60,225 bases of DNA from Planctomycetota bacterium (GTDB lineage: Bacteria > Planctomycetota > Planctomycetia > Pirellulales > UBA1268). The position numbers and the translations under genes are program-made. The first letter of the stretch is position 1, and every line of letters starts with the position of its first letter. This document shows positions 16,910 through 24,405 of the stretch, piece after piece. Under the pieces are notes generated by a model that worked only from the letters and a program-made list of their open reading frames with translations, was not told the DNA's origin and made no database searches. The stretch covers positions 1 through 60,225 of the forward strand of contig JAGWVR010000009.1 of NCBI GenBank assembly GCA_018970785.1. Direction: 5' to 3'.

Positions 16910-17782
16910 ATGAGGTGGATCGCGGTGGCGGCGGCGCTGGTGGCGCTGGCGGCCCGGGCCGACGGGCTGCCCCGTGAGCTCGACCTGTCGGGGTTCGCGA
17001 CGTTCGGATCGGCGGCCGGGCCGGCTGCCGGCATCGGCGTCTGCCTGCCGGCATCGGGAATCCTCGACGACCGGCCGCAGCCGGCGCCGCCGGTCGACTT
17101 CGGCGGCGTCGACCGTGATCTCGAACGCTTCGCCGATGCGGCGCTTCCCGACGAGCGGCGGTTCTACATCGCCGGGCTCCTCGGGGCGTCGTTCGCCACG
17201 CTCGAGGTGGGCGAGCCGCCGAGCATCGTCGACGAGCTCCTCACCGCGGGGGCCGCGACGGGGGTCGCCTTCGAGCGCGAGCGGGGCTGGCTGCGCGTCG
17301 AATTCGAGGGGCGCGGCCGCGACCCGATCACCGAGACGCGGACCGATCCGTTCCTCATCGGCAGCGTCTCCGCCAGTGCTGTCGGCGGCTGGTCGGCGCT
17401 GGTCAACCTGTGGCGCGACATCGAGATCACCGACCGGCTCGGGTGCTACGCCGGCGGCGGCCTCGGCGGCGGCGGCTACACGATGGTCTTCGACGGGTCC
17501 TTGTCGGATCCGCTGGTGCCCATCACGGCCGTGGTCGCCGGACGGACCGGCCTGTCCGGTTTTGCCTGGCAGGCGGGCACCGGGATCACCTGGGCGCTCG
17601 GCGACCGGACGACGCTCGACCTCGGCTACCGGTTTTTCGCCGTCGACGGCGGGCCGGCCGACGTGACCTTCGAGATCCCGCCGTTCGGCAGCCTCTCCGA
17701 CCAGGTGGGAACGGCGTTCAGCGCCAGCGAGTTGCTGCTCACGATCCGGGTCTACGAGCCGTTCCGCGACTGGCGGGAATGA
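16910..17782 (+). CDS. Exported beta-barrel-like protein, probable outer-membrane protein
   Basis: 290 residues from the ATG at 16910, with an AGGGAGGCG ribosome-binding site just upstream. Short signal peptide (IAVAAALVALAARADG). The body alternates hydrophobic and polar residues, with Gly-rich turns: RFYIAGLLGASFATLEVG, FAWQAGTGITWALGD and TTLDLGYRFFAVDGGPADV. The last strand is SELLLTIRVYEPF. This is the pattern of 8-stranded outer-membrane barrels. The family is not recognised and no catalytic motif is visible. It stands alone, with a hairpin covering its stop codon. Confidence 0.7.
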   Translation: MRWIAVAAALVALAARADGLPRELDLSGFATFGSAAGPAAGIGVCLPASGILDDRPQPAPPVDFGGVDRDLERFADAALPDERRFYIAGLLGASFATLEVGEPPSIVDELLTAGAATGVAFERERGWLRVEFEGRGRDPITETRTDPFLIGSVSASAVGGWSALVNLWRDIEITDRLGCYAGGGLGGGGYTMVFDGSLSDPLVPITAVVAGRTGLSGFAWQAGTGITWALGDRTTLDLGYRFFAVDGGPADVTFEIPPFGSLSDQVGTAFSASELLLTIRVYEPFRDWRE

Positions 17783-17814
17783 GCCGCCAGCCGCGGACGG
17801 CCCGCGCTCATTCC
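17776..17814. terminator. Bidirectional hairpin across a convergent gene junction
   Basis: GGAATGAGC (17776-17784) pairs with GCTCATTCC (17806-17814), and an inner GCCG/CGGC helix continues the stem. Both stop codons of the convergent genes lie in the outer helix. It could terminate transcription from both sides. There is no U-tract, as often in GC-rich genomes. Confidence 0.5.
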
Positions 17815-18416
17815 TCGCCGGCCAGCTCGAGGATCTTCTTCCGCACCCGCGGCGGCATCACGTAGCGCGGGTTGCCCGCGGCGTCGGGGTCGGCCGCTGG
17901 CGCCGGCACCAGCAGTGAGAGCGCGAGTCGCTTCTCGAGCTTGGCCATGATCGCCTTGAGCGAGCGCATCTTGTTGGGCTGCAGGCCGATCGCCTCGTCC
18001 CACTCGGTGAGGCTGCGCGGCGTCTCGCTCAGCCGCGCGATCGCCAGGAGGTGCGTCCACATCCCGCGCCGGCGGATGAGCCGCAGCTTCTGGCCGAGCG
18101 GCAGGTCGCGCGGGTCCGCCATGCCCGGGGGCGGTGGCGGCGCTGGAGGGGGAGGTGGAGGCATCCAATCCCCGCCCGGGCCAGGACCACGCCGCGGACC
18201 ACCCCAGGGCGGCGGGCCGCCACCGGGACCCGGCCGCGGACCGTCGCCGCACATTCCACGCTTGCCGCCCCGCGGAGGCCCCATCGGACCGGGACCGCCC
18301 GGGCCACCGGGGCCACCCGGACCGCGTCGGCCACCCGCCAGGCCCCAGAGCATCTCGAGCCCCCGCCGGCAGTCGTGCGGGTCGTCGAGGTTGACCATCA
18401 AAAACGGCATCGGCAT
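17808..18416 (-). CDS. Pro/Gly-rich protein with C-terminal helical domain, unknown function
   Basis: 202 residues from the ATG at 18416, preceded by a good GGGAGG site. Start reads MPMPFLMVNLDDPHDC. Residues of about 28-100 are low complexity: GPGGPGGPGP, PPWGGPRRGPGPGG and a run of prolines. The C-terminal part (about 105-200) is ordered and basic, with RGMWTHLLAIARLSETPRSL and IGLQPNKMRSLKAIMAKLEK, which could be a winged-helix or other helical DNA-binding fold. No membrane helix. A cytoplasmic regulator or scaffold with a disordered linker is plausible; the family was not recognised. Convergent with the beta-barrel gene. Confidence 0.65.
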   Translation of the reverse strand: MPMPFLMVNLDDPHDCRRGLEMLWGLAGGRRGPGGPGGPGGPGPMGPPRGGKRGMCGDGPRPGPGGGPPPWGGPRRGPGPGGDWMPPPPPPAPPPPPGMADPRDLPLGQKLRLIRRRGMWTHLLAIARLSETPRSLTEWDEAIGLQPNKMRSLKAIMAKLEKRLALSLLVPAPAADPDAAGNPRYVMPPRVRKKILELAGEE

Positions 18417-18571
18417 CCTCCCTGGCGGCTCCAGCCGCCCGAATGAAATCACGCACGGCGCACGCAGTGCGTACGCAAAGAACAGTACCCGACCGCGCCG
18501 GGGAAGGCAACGATCGGGCGCGCCTGGCGACACTCGATTCGCGGCATCGTGGGCCGGCCGCGGCCTGCCGT

Positions 18572-19807
18572 TCAGGGCGCCAGATCGAGCGCCACGACCT
18601 CGGTGTCGTTGCGCAGATAGAGCCGCCCGCCGGCCAGCGCCGGCGCCGCCCGCACCGCCGCGTCGAGCGCCCGGGACCGCCCGAGCACGCGGGGCCGGCG
18701 CGGGTCGGCGGCGACGAGCATCAACTCGCCGCCGTTGGTCACGGCGAGCACCTTGTCGCCGGCGGCGATCACGTGGCCGTAGCCGATGGCGGGCACCGAC
18801 CAGGCGCGTTGCCCCGTCGCCGGGTCGAGGCAGACGAGCGCTCCCGGCGGACCGTCTTCGCGGCCGTCGAAGGCATAGATGTGGTTGCCGACGGCCACCG
18901 GTGTGCAGTACTGCGACGCCAAGCCGTCGATCCCATCCCAGATCCGCGCCACGCCGTCGCCGTCGAAGCGCGCGCCGACGCTGCCGATGCCGTACGAGGC
19001 GGTGACGAGCAGGAGGTTGCCCGGGAGGATGACGGGCACCGCGGCATTGACGGTCGGGCCGCGCTGCCCGAAGGGAAACTCCCAGCGGACCGCCCCGTCC
19101 ACCGGATCGAGGAGCAGGCACTTGTAGCGGGTGACGATGACGACGTGGGGCTTTTCCGCGACGGTGGCGGCGACCGGGGCGGCGTAACTGGCCGGCTCGG
19201 CCGTCTTCGACCAGGCGACCGCGCCGTCAGCCAGCGCGAAGGCGACGATCCCCGCCTCGCGGCGTGTGCCGCCGACGTTGGCGACGACCCGGTCGCCGAT
19301 CACCAGCGGCGTGCTGCCGGCGCCGAAGTAGCCTTCCTGGGCTGCGAACGTGCGGTGGGTGTCGACCTCCCAGAGGCGCTTGCCGCTCACCGCGTCGGCG
19401 CAGGTCAGCACCCCCTGGGCGCCGAACGTGACCACGCGATCGCCGGCGACGACCGGCGTGCAGAGCGGGCCGGTGTTGCCCCCGACCTGCGGGGCGAATG
19501 TGGTCGGATGATCGAGCGACCAGAGCGGCGCCCCCGTGGCGGCGTCGAGGACCTCGAGGCGCTCGGCATCGGCGACGCGGTGGAACAGGAACGCGCGGCC
19601 CCCTGCGACCACGACCCCGCCGTACCCCGGCCCGGCTTTCCGTTGCCACGCCCGCCGTGGCCCGGCGGCAGCGAGCGTGTCGGGGAGCCGCTCGTCGGCG
19701 GCCGCGCGGCCGTCGCGCGCCGGACCGAGCAGCTGCGGCCAATCGCCGGCGCGGGCGGGGCACGCTGCGGCGACGAGCAGCAGGGGGAGCCAGGTCGGGA
19801 TGCGCAT
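18572..19807 (-). CDS. Exported PQQ-type beta-propeller protein
   Basis: 411 residues from the ATG at 19807, with signal peptide TWLPLLLVAAACPARAG and then DWPQLLGPARDG, the usual first motif of planctomycete PQQ-like propellers. Blades repeat the pattern of a Val/Ala-rich strand, AxDAxxGxxLW and a tryptophan: LEVLDAATGAPLWSL, TCADAVSGKRLWEVD, LLDPVDGAVRWEFP and VCLDPATGQRAWSVP. No quinoprotein cysteine pair or heme site is visible, so a binding or scaffold role (as BamB-like) is as likely as dehydrogenase activity. It shares a short divergent promoter region with the deacetylase-like gene. Confidence 0.85.
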   Translation of the reverse strand: MRIPTWLPLLLVAAACPARAGDWPQLLGPARDGRAAADERLPDTLAAAGPRRAWQRKAGPGYGGVVVAGGRAFLFHRVADAERLEVLDAATGAPLWSLDHPTTFAPQVGGNTGPLCTPVVAGDRVVTFGAQGVLTCADAVSGKRLWEVDTHRTFAAQEGYFGAGSTPLVIGDRVVANVGGTRREAGIVAFALADGAVAWSKTAEPASYAAPVAATVAEKPHVVIVTRYKCLLLDPVDGAVRWEFPFGQRGPTVNAAVPVILPGNLLLVTASYGIGSVGARFDGDGVARIWDGIDGLASQYCTPVAVGNHIYAFDGREDGPPGALVCLDPATGQRAWSVPAIGYGHVIAAGDKVLAVTNGGELMLVAADPRRPRVLGRSRALDAAVRAAPALAGGRLYLRNDTEVVALDLAP

Positions 19808-19846
19808 CGGGGGCCTCGCGGGGAGACGCGGCAGGAACGGAGCCGG

Positions 19847-19853
19847 TAGTCTA
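19847..19853. promoter_or_regulatory. Overlapping divergent -10-like boxes (TAGTCT on +, TAGACT on -)
   Basis: The sequence GTAGTCTAC gives TAGTCT on the plus strand 40 bp before the ATG at 19893, and TAGACT on the minus strand 40 bp before the ATG at 19807. A near-palindromic site equidistant from both starts suggests shared or mutually exclusive promoters. Confidence 0.35.
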
Positions 19854-19892
19854 CGGACGACGAAGGTCTTCCCGACACCGAGGAGGCAGCCG

Positions 19893-20831
19893 ATGGCCAC
19901 CGGGATCGTCCTCTCGCCGCGGTACCGCGAGCATCTCACCGGCGCCGGGCATCCCGAGCGCCCGGAACGGGTGGCGGCGATCGAGGAGCGGCTGCGGGAC
20001 GACGGCCTCCTCGACCGGCTCGTCCGGATCGAGCCCCGCGGCGCCGGCGATGCCGAGCTGCTCCGTGTCCATCCGGCCGAGTACCTGGCGACGGTGCGCC
20101 GCGACGTCGCCGGCGGCGGCGACACGCTCTCCACCGGCGACACCGCGATCTGCCCGGCATCGGCCGACGTGGCGGCGCTCGCCGCCGGCGGCCTGCTGGC
20201 GGCGGTCGATGCCGTCTGCACGGGGCGCGTCGCCAATGCCTTCGCCGTCGTCCGCCCCCCTGGCCATCATGCGACGCCGGCGCGCGGGATGGGGTTTTGC
20301 CTGTACTCCAACGTGGCCCTCGCCGCGCGCCACGCCCAGGCCGTCCACGGCGTCGCGCGGGTGCTCGTCGCCGATTGGGACGTCCACCATGGCAACGGCA
20401 CGCAGGACGTGTTCTACGAGGACCCGAGCGTCCTGTTCTTCGACACCCACCAGCATCCGCTCTATCCCGGCACCGGCCTGGCCCACGAGACCGGCCGCGG
20501 TGCGGGGGAGGGATTCACGATCAACCGGCCGTTTGCCGCGGGGGCGGGGCGCGACGAGATCGTGACGGCGTTCCGCGACGCGCTCGTGCCGGCCGCCGAC
20601 GCCTTCCGCCCCGACCTGGTGATCGTGTCGGCCGGGTTCGATTCGCGGATCGGGGATCCGCTCGGCGGCTTCCGCCTCACCGACGACGACTTCGCCGAGC
20701 TGACGGCGATCGTCCGCGGGATCGCGGCGCGCCATTGCGGCGGCCGGCTCGTGTCGAGCCTCGAAGGGGGCTACGCGCTCGCCGGCCTGGCCAGCGCCGC
20801 GGCCGCGCATGTCGGCGCGCTTGCGGAGTGA
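19893..20831 (+). CDS. Histone deacetylase-family amidohydrolase (class II-like)
   Basis: 312 residues from the ATG at 19893, with a GAGGAGG site nearby. Conserved blocks: HPERPERVAAIE (20-31), RPPGHHATP with the catalytic His pair (125-126), ADWDVHHGNGTQDVFY with zinc ligands Asp163 and His165, FFDTHQHPLYPGTG, and VSAGFDSRIGDPLGG with the third zinc ligand Asp. In bacteria these enzymes deacetylate polyamines, acetylated small molecules or lysines; the histone name is historical. No signal peptide, so cytoplasmic. Full length for the family. The specific substrate cannot be read. Confidence 0.9.
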   Translation: MATGIVLSPRYREHLTGAGHPERPERVAAIEERLRDDGLLDRLVRIEPRGAGDAELLRVHPAEYLATVRRDVAGGGDTLSTGDTAICPASADVAALAAGGLLAAVDAVCTGRVANAFAVVRPPGHHATPARGMGFCLYSNVALAARHAQAVHGVARVLVADWDVHHGNGTQDVFYEDPSVLFFDTHQHPLYPGTGLAHETGRGAGEGFTINRPFAAGAGRDEIVTAFRDALVPAADAFRPDLVIVSAGFDSRIGDPLGGFRLTDDDFAELTAIVRGIAARHCGGRLVSSLEGGYALAGLASAAAAHVGALAE

Positions 20832-20841
20832 GCCGCGCCGG

Positions 20842-20856
20842 AAGCCCGGCCGGCTT
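20842..20856 (+). terminator. Weak candidate terminator
   Basis: AAGCC-cggcc-GGCTT followed by TCTC lies 10 bp after the deacetylase stop codon. The stem is short and the T-tract minimal. Confidence 0.25.
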
Positions 20857-20949
20857 TCTCATCCGATTCTCACGCCGCTTTCACACGCGGATCATCAGCG
20901 GGCCGTACGATCCCCCGTGAACGAATCACCGGCACGGTGGGAGGCTGCC

Positions 20950-21840
20950 ATGCGACGAACGGTTCCGGGTCCGCACGGGTTCACTCTCGTGGAACTGCTG
21001 GTCGTGATCGCGATCATCGGCACGCTGGTGGGGCTACTCCTCCCCGCCGTGCAGGCCGCCCGGGAGGCGGCCTCGCGGTCGAGTTGCGGCAACAACCTCA
21101 AGCAGATCGGCCTTGGGCTGCAGACCTACCACGATTCCCGGAGGATGCTCCCCCACGCCGGGTCCGACGGCCCCAACCAGGCCTGCTGCAATGCGACGAT
21201 CCGGACCGGGTGGACGTGGCTGTTCCACCTCACGCCGTTCATCGAGGAACAGAACCTCTTCAATCAGCCCGACACCACCGCGGGCAACGCCGTGGTGGCC
21301 GGAACCCCGATCAAGGTCTACTACTGCCCCTCGCGGCGCCAGCCGATGATCTACACGTCGAGCGCCCGGGCCGATTACGCCGGCAACGGCGGCCGTGCCT
21401 TCGCCGGCAACGGCGACGAAGGGGTGTTCGTCCGCCAGTGGGCCAGCCCCTCGACGACGCTGGCGCTGACCACGCCGCCGCGGCCCGGGCGCCGGTATGC
21501 CGACGTCACCGACGGCCTGTCGAAGACGATCGTCGTCGGTGAGAAGCAGCTCCACCCGACGACGCAGGGCTCCGCCGGCGGCGACAACGAAGCCTGGAAC
21601 AATTCCGGCTGGGACCAGGATCACCAGCGGTTCGGCGGTCTGGTGCCGCAGCCGGACAGGCAGCATCCCACGTCGGCCTCGCCGACGTTCTGGTCGGAGC
21701 GCTTCGGCGGGCCCCATCCGGGCGGCGTCCAACTCGTGATGGCCGACGGCTCGGTGCGCCTCGTCGCCTACGAGATCGCCGCGGCCCCGTGGCTCAACCT
21801 GTGCTTGGTCGCCGACGGTCAGCCGACGGGCGACGAGTGA
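20950..21840 (+). CDS. DUF1559 prepilin-like protein 1
   Basis: 296 residues from the ATG at 20950. The type IV pilin-like N-terminus GFTLVELLVVIAIIGT has Gly at the cleavage site and Glu at +5, so a prepilin peptidase could cut and methylate it. This is followed by the conserved AAREAA...SCGNNLKQIGL region. The C-terminal H-X9-DG motif is HPGGVQLVMADG. DUF1559 proteins occur in many copies in planctomycetes as extracytoplasmic pseudopilin-like proteins of unknown role. First of a three-gene cluster; the next DUF1559 gene starts 77 bp later. Confidence 0.92.
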   Translation: MRRTVPGPHGFTLVELLVVIAIIGTLVGLLLPAVQAAREAASRSSCGNNLKQIGLGLQTYHDSRRMLPHAGSDGPNQACCNATIRTGWTWLFHLTPFIEEQNLFNQPDTTAGNAVVAGTPIKVYYCPSRRQPMIYTSSARADYAGNGGRAFAGNGDEGVFVRQWASPSTTLALTTPPRPGRRYADVTDGLSKTIVVGEKQLHPTTQGSAGGDNEAWNNSGWDQDHQRFGGLVPQPDRQHPTSASPTFWSERFGGPHPGGVQLVMADGSVRLVAYEIAAAPWLNLCLVADGQPTGDE

Positions 21841-21917
21841 CGATGGCTCGGGGCCGGAGCCGGTCGGTTCCCTGGCGGTCGTGTGTCCCACTCCCCGAAC
21901 CCCCGTGGATTCCCTCC

Positions 21918-22880
21918 ATGCCGTCGCGTCGATCCGCCTTCACGCTCGTCGAGTTGCTCGTCGTCATCGCGATCATCGGCACGCTCGTCGGGCTGCTGCT
22001 TCCCGCCGTGCAGGCCGCCCGCGAGGCGGCGCGGCGGTCGAGTTGCTCCAACAGTCTCAAGCAGATCGGGCTGGGGATGCTGAACTTCGAGTCAGCGAAG
22101 AAGTTCCTGCCGCCGGCGTTCGTCGACATGGGCACGGCGCCCAACGCCGCCCGTCGGCAGCTCGGGGCCCGTGTCGGGATGAAAAACCCCGGGACGATCC
22201 ACAATTGGGCGGTGTTCACGCTGCCGTTCATCGAGGAGGTCAATCTCGCCGGGCGCTATGATCTTTCGGTCAACTGGGCGCATGCCAACAACAAGCCGGT
22301 GCGCGAGACCACCCTGCCGTTGTTTCTGTGCCCGAGTGTGACCCGCGTCGGCACCGGCGGAAACGGCTGGAACGTCAAGACTGTGGCCGGGGTTTCGATC
22401 GCCGTCGCCCCCGGCGACTATGCTCCCGACAACGGCTACGACGCGGCGCTGGAGACGCTCGGGGTCGTGGACGTGCTCCCGTCGGCGGCGCGGGTCGGAG
22501 CGATCGACGGCAATGCCGTCCGGCAGATCACGGAGATCGTCGACGGCACGTCGACCACGCTGATGATCTCCGAGGACATCGGCCGCCCCGATGCCTGGCG
22601 TGGTCGGGTCAAGACGGTCAACGGCGGGCAGACGGACGGCGGCTGGGCCGATCCTGACAACGAGTTCATCACCCACGGGTACACCACCGACGGGCTCACC
22701 AATCCCGGGCCGTGCCATACCAACTGCACCAACAACAACGAGGTCTATTCGCTCCACGCGGGCGGGGCGATGCACCTGTTCTGTGACGGGTCGGTGCGCT
22801 TCCTCTCGGCCGACATGGACATCCGACCGTTTGTCAAGCTGATCACGTATCGCGGCAGTGATCAGGCGCCGGTCGAATGA
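21918..22880 (+). CDS. DUF1559 prepilin-like protein 2
   Basis: 320 residues from the ATG at 21918. The N-terminus SAFTLVELLVVIAIIGT is a prepilin-type signal with Ala rather than Gly before the Phe, then REAARRSSCSNSLKQIGLG. The C-terminal motif HAGGAMHLFCDG fits H-X9-DG. The first 50 residues are near identical in type to the upstream paralogue, but the middle differs, with more cysteines (CHTNCTNNNE). A gene-duplication pair followed by divergence is the simplest reading. The lipoprotein gene begins 10 bp after its stop, so the two are surely one transcript. Confidence 0.92.
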   Translation: MPSRRSAFTLVELLVVIAIIGTLVGLLLPAVQAAREAARRSSCSNSLKQIGLGMLNFESAKKFLPPAFVDMGTAPNAARRQLGARVGMKNPGTIHNWAVFTLPFIEEVNLAGRYDLSVNWAHANNKPVRETTLPLFLCPSVTRVGTGGNGWNVKTVAGVSIAVAPGDYAPDNGYDAALETLGVVDVLPSAARVGAIDGNAVRQITEIVDGTSTTLMISEDIGRPDAWRGRVKTVNGGQTDGGWADPDNEFITHGYTTDGLTNPGPCHTNCTNNNEVYSLHAGGAMHLFCDGSVRFLSADMDIRPFVKLITYRGSDQAPVE

Positions 22881-22890
22881 GGGCCCTGTC

Positions 22891-23385
22891 GTGAACCGAA
22901 TCCCCGAACGACGCGGGGCCCGTGCGGTGATCATGCTGCTCTCCGCGGCGCTCCTCGCCGGCTGCCGGCCGCCCGACGGACCGCGCTGGAATCTTTCCCC
23001 GCATCCGGTCAGCGGCGTGATCACCTACGCCGGCAAGCCCGCTGCCGGCATCCTCGTCGGGCTGCTTCCGATCGACGCGCCGCTACCGCCGGCGATCCCC
23101 GCCAACCCGCGGGCCACGACGCGCGAGGATGGCACGTTCTCGATCACGACATTCCGCGACGGCGATGGCGCCTGTGTCGGCAGCTACCAGATCCTGCTGT
23201 CGTGGCTGCCACCCGCAGCGGACGCGGAAGAGACACAGACCGACAAACTCCTCGGCTGGTACGACGCGGTCCACAGCCCGCTGCGGATCACGGTCGCCGA
23301 GGGTAGCAACGAGATTCCTCCGATCGAGATTCCCACGATCACCTCGCACCCGGAAGAGTTGCCCGGGATCCCGGGACGTAACTGA
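22891..23385 (+). CDS. Small lipoprotein with carboxypeptidase-regulatory-like domain
   Basis: 164 residues from a GTG at 22891. The hydrophobic segment ends in the lipobox LLAGC (Cys about 26), so a lipid-anchored protein is expected. The mature part HPVSGVITYAGKPAAGILVG, ATTREDGTFSITTFRDGDGA and GSYQILLSW matches the strands of CarboxypepD_reg-like/transthyretin-like Ig folds that planctomycetes regularly encode downstream of DUF1559 genes. Ten bases separate it from the DUF1559 gene. Function unknown, probably envelope-associated with the pseudopilin-like partners. Confidence 0.82.
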   Translation: MNRIPERRGARAVIMLLSAALLAGCRPPDGPRWNLSPHPVSGVITYAGKPAAGILVGLLPIDAPLPPAIPANPRATTREDGTFSITTFRDGDGACVGSYQILLSWLPPAADAEETQTDKLLGWYDAVHSPLRITVAEGSNEIPPIEIPTITSHPEELPGIPGRN

Positions 23386-23414
23386 CCGGCGGCTCTCCTG
23401 CGTGTCGCGATCAA

Positions 23415-24008
23415 TTACCGCTGCATTGGCTCACGGAGGCAGGCGCGGAGCACGTCGGTGAACGCCGCCAACGGTGGGGTCTCCAAACCGGCGACCTTCG
23501 CCTCGTCGTCCCAGCGGCGTAGTTGCACTGCCTCGCGCCAGTGGGGCTCCGCTTCGAAGGCCGTCACCTCGGCCGCACTCATCGGCCCACCCTGGAGTGC
23601 CAGGCTCGTCCGCGACGGGGCGCTCAACCGCGCGAGATAGTCGGGCTCGACGGCGGTCAGGTAGCGCTTGGCGGCCACGTGGAGCCGGATCGGGTCGCAC
23701 ACATCGGGCCCGAAGATCCGTGCCAGCCGCCGGGCCGCGAGCTGCTCGTGGTGGTCGTCGAGGCCACGGTCAGGCGCGTCGTCGGGAAGACCGTGGAGTA
23801 GGTGACCGAGATCGTGGAGCAAGGCCGCGGCCACGAGGCTGTCGGGAGCGCCAGCGGCGGCGCCCAGCGTCGCCGTCTGCAGGGCGTGCTCGAGCTGGGT
23901 CACTGCCTCGCCCCCGTACTCCGAGTCGCCGTACTCCACGAACAACCCGATCACGGGCGCGAGGGGATCGCTGCCGTCGTCTCGACGCACTGTGGCAGTG
24001 GTGGTCAC
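23415..24008 (-). CDS. PhnZ-like HD-domain oxygenase (phosphonate degradation type)
   Basis: 197 residues from a GTG at 24008. The metal-binding set of the mixed-valent di-iron HD oxygenases is complete: His41 (QLEHALQTA), His65-Asp66 (LLHDLGH), His87, His110 and Asp168 (RRWDDEAK). Tyr31, Glu34, His69 and Lys114 correspond in order and spacing to the substrate-binding Tyr24, Glu27, His62 and Lys108 of PhnZ as I recall them. PhnZ cleaves the C-P bond of (R)-2-amino-1-hydroxyethylphosphonate to glycine and phosphate. No PhnY-type hydroxylase or phosphonate transporter is nearby, so it may use a phosphonate made elsewhere or another substrate such as an inositol-like compound. Confidence 0.82.
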   Translation of the reverse strand: MTTTATVRRDDGSDPLAPVIGLFVEYGDSEYGGEAVTQLEHALQTATLGAAAGAPDSLVAAALLHDLGHLLHGLPDDAPDRGLDDHHEQLAARRLARIFGPDVCDPIRLHVAAKRYLTAVEPDYLARLSAPSRTSLALQGGPMSAAEVTAFEAEPHWREAVQLRRWDDEAKVAGLETPPLAAFTDVLRACLREPMQR

Positions 24009-24405
24009 GGCAACGTCTCCCGCTGTGAAGGTTTTCGAGGCCTCCGCTCATCTGGAGTGTAGCCGGGCCACGGCCACCTGGAGCGCCTCGGTCGACTCCT
24101 CATCGTGGGCTCATCGAAGTGCCCCAGGTCGCTGGAGCGATTCACGCCAGCTCCGGCCGCGCGGCACTGGGGCGCATCACCGCGGCCGATGAGCACCGTC
24201 GCTCGGGAACGGAGCCTTCCCGCCGTGGCGAGAAGCGGGTCGCTCACGATGTGAACTTTCGATTCACCGCGCGCCGAAGGAACGCGATTCGCGGTGTTCA
24301 CCCGCTCGTCGAGGTCCCGCTGCGGTTTGCCCCGGAGCGGTCGGCGGGCCGGCATCGCCGGTGGCGCGTTGTACGAGGAATGGTCGTTTTCCGGAGGATT
24401 CCCTC
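24009..24405. other. Divergent intergenic region
   Basis: 397 bp between the PhnZ-like gene (-) and the giant repeat protein (+). It contains a nested inverted repeat: GTGAAC (24251-24256)/GTTCAC (24296-24301) around CACCGCG (24265-24271)/CGCGGTG (24290-24296). A GGAGG (24393-24397) ends 8 bp before the ATG at 24406. No gene is convincing here. Confidence 0.55.
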
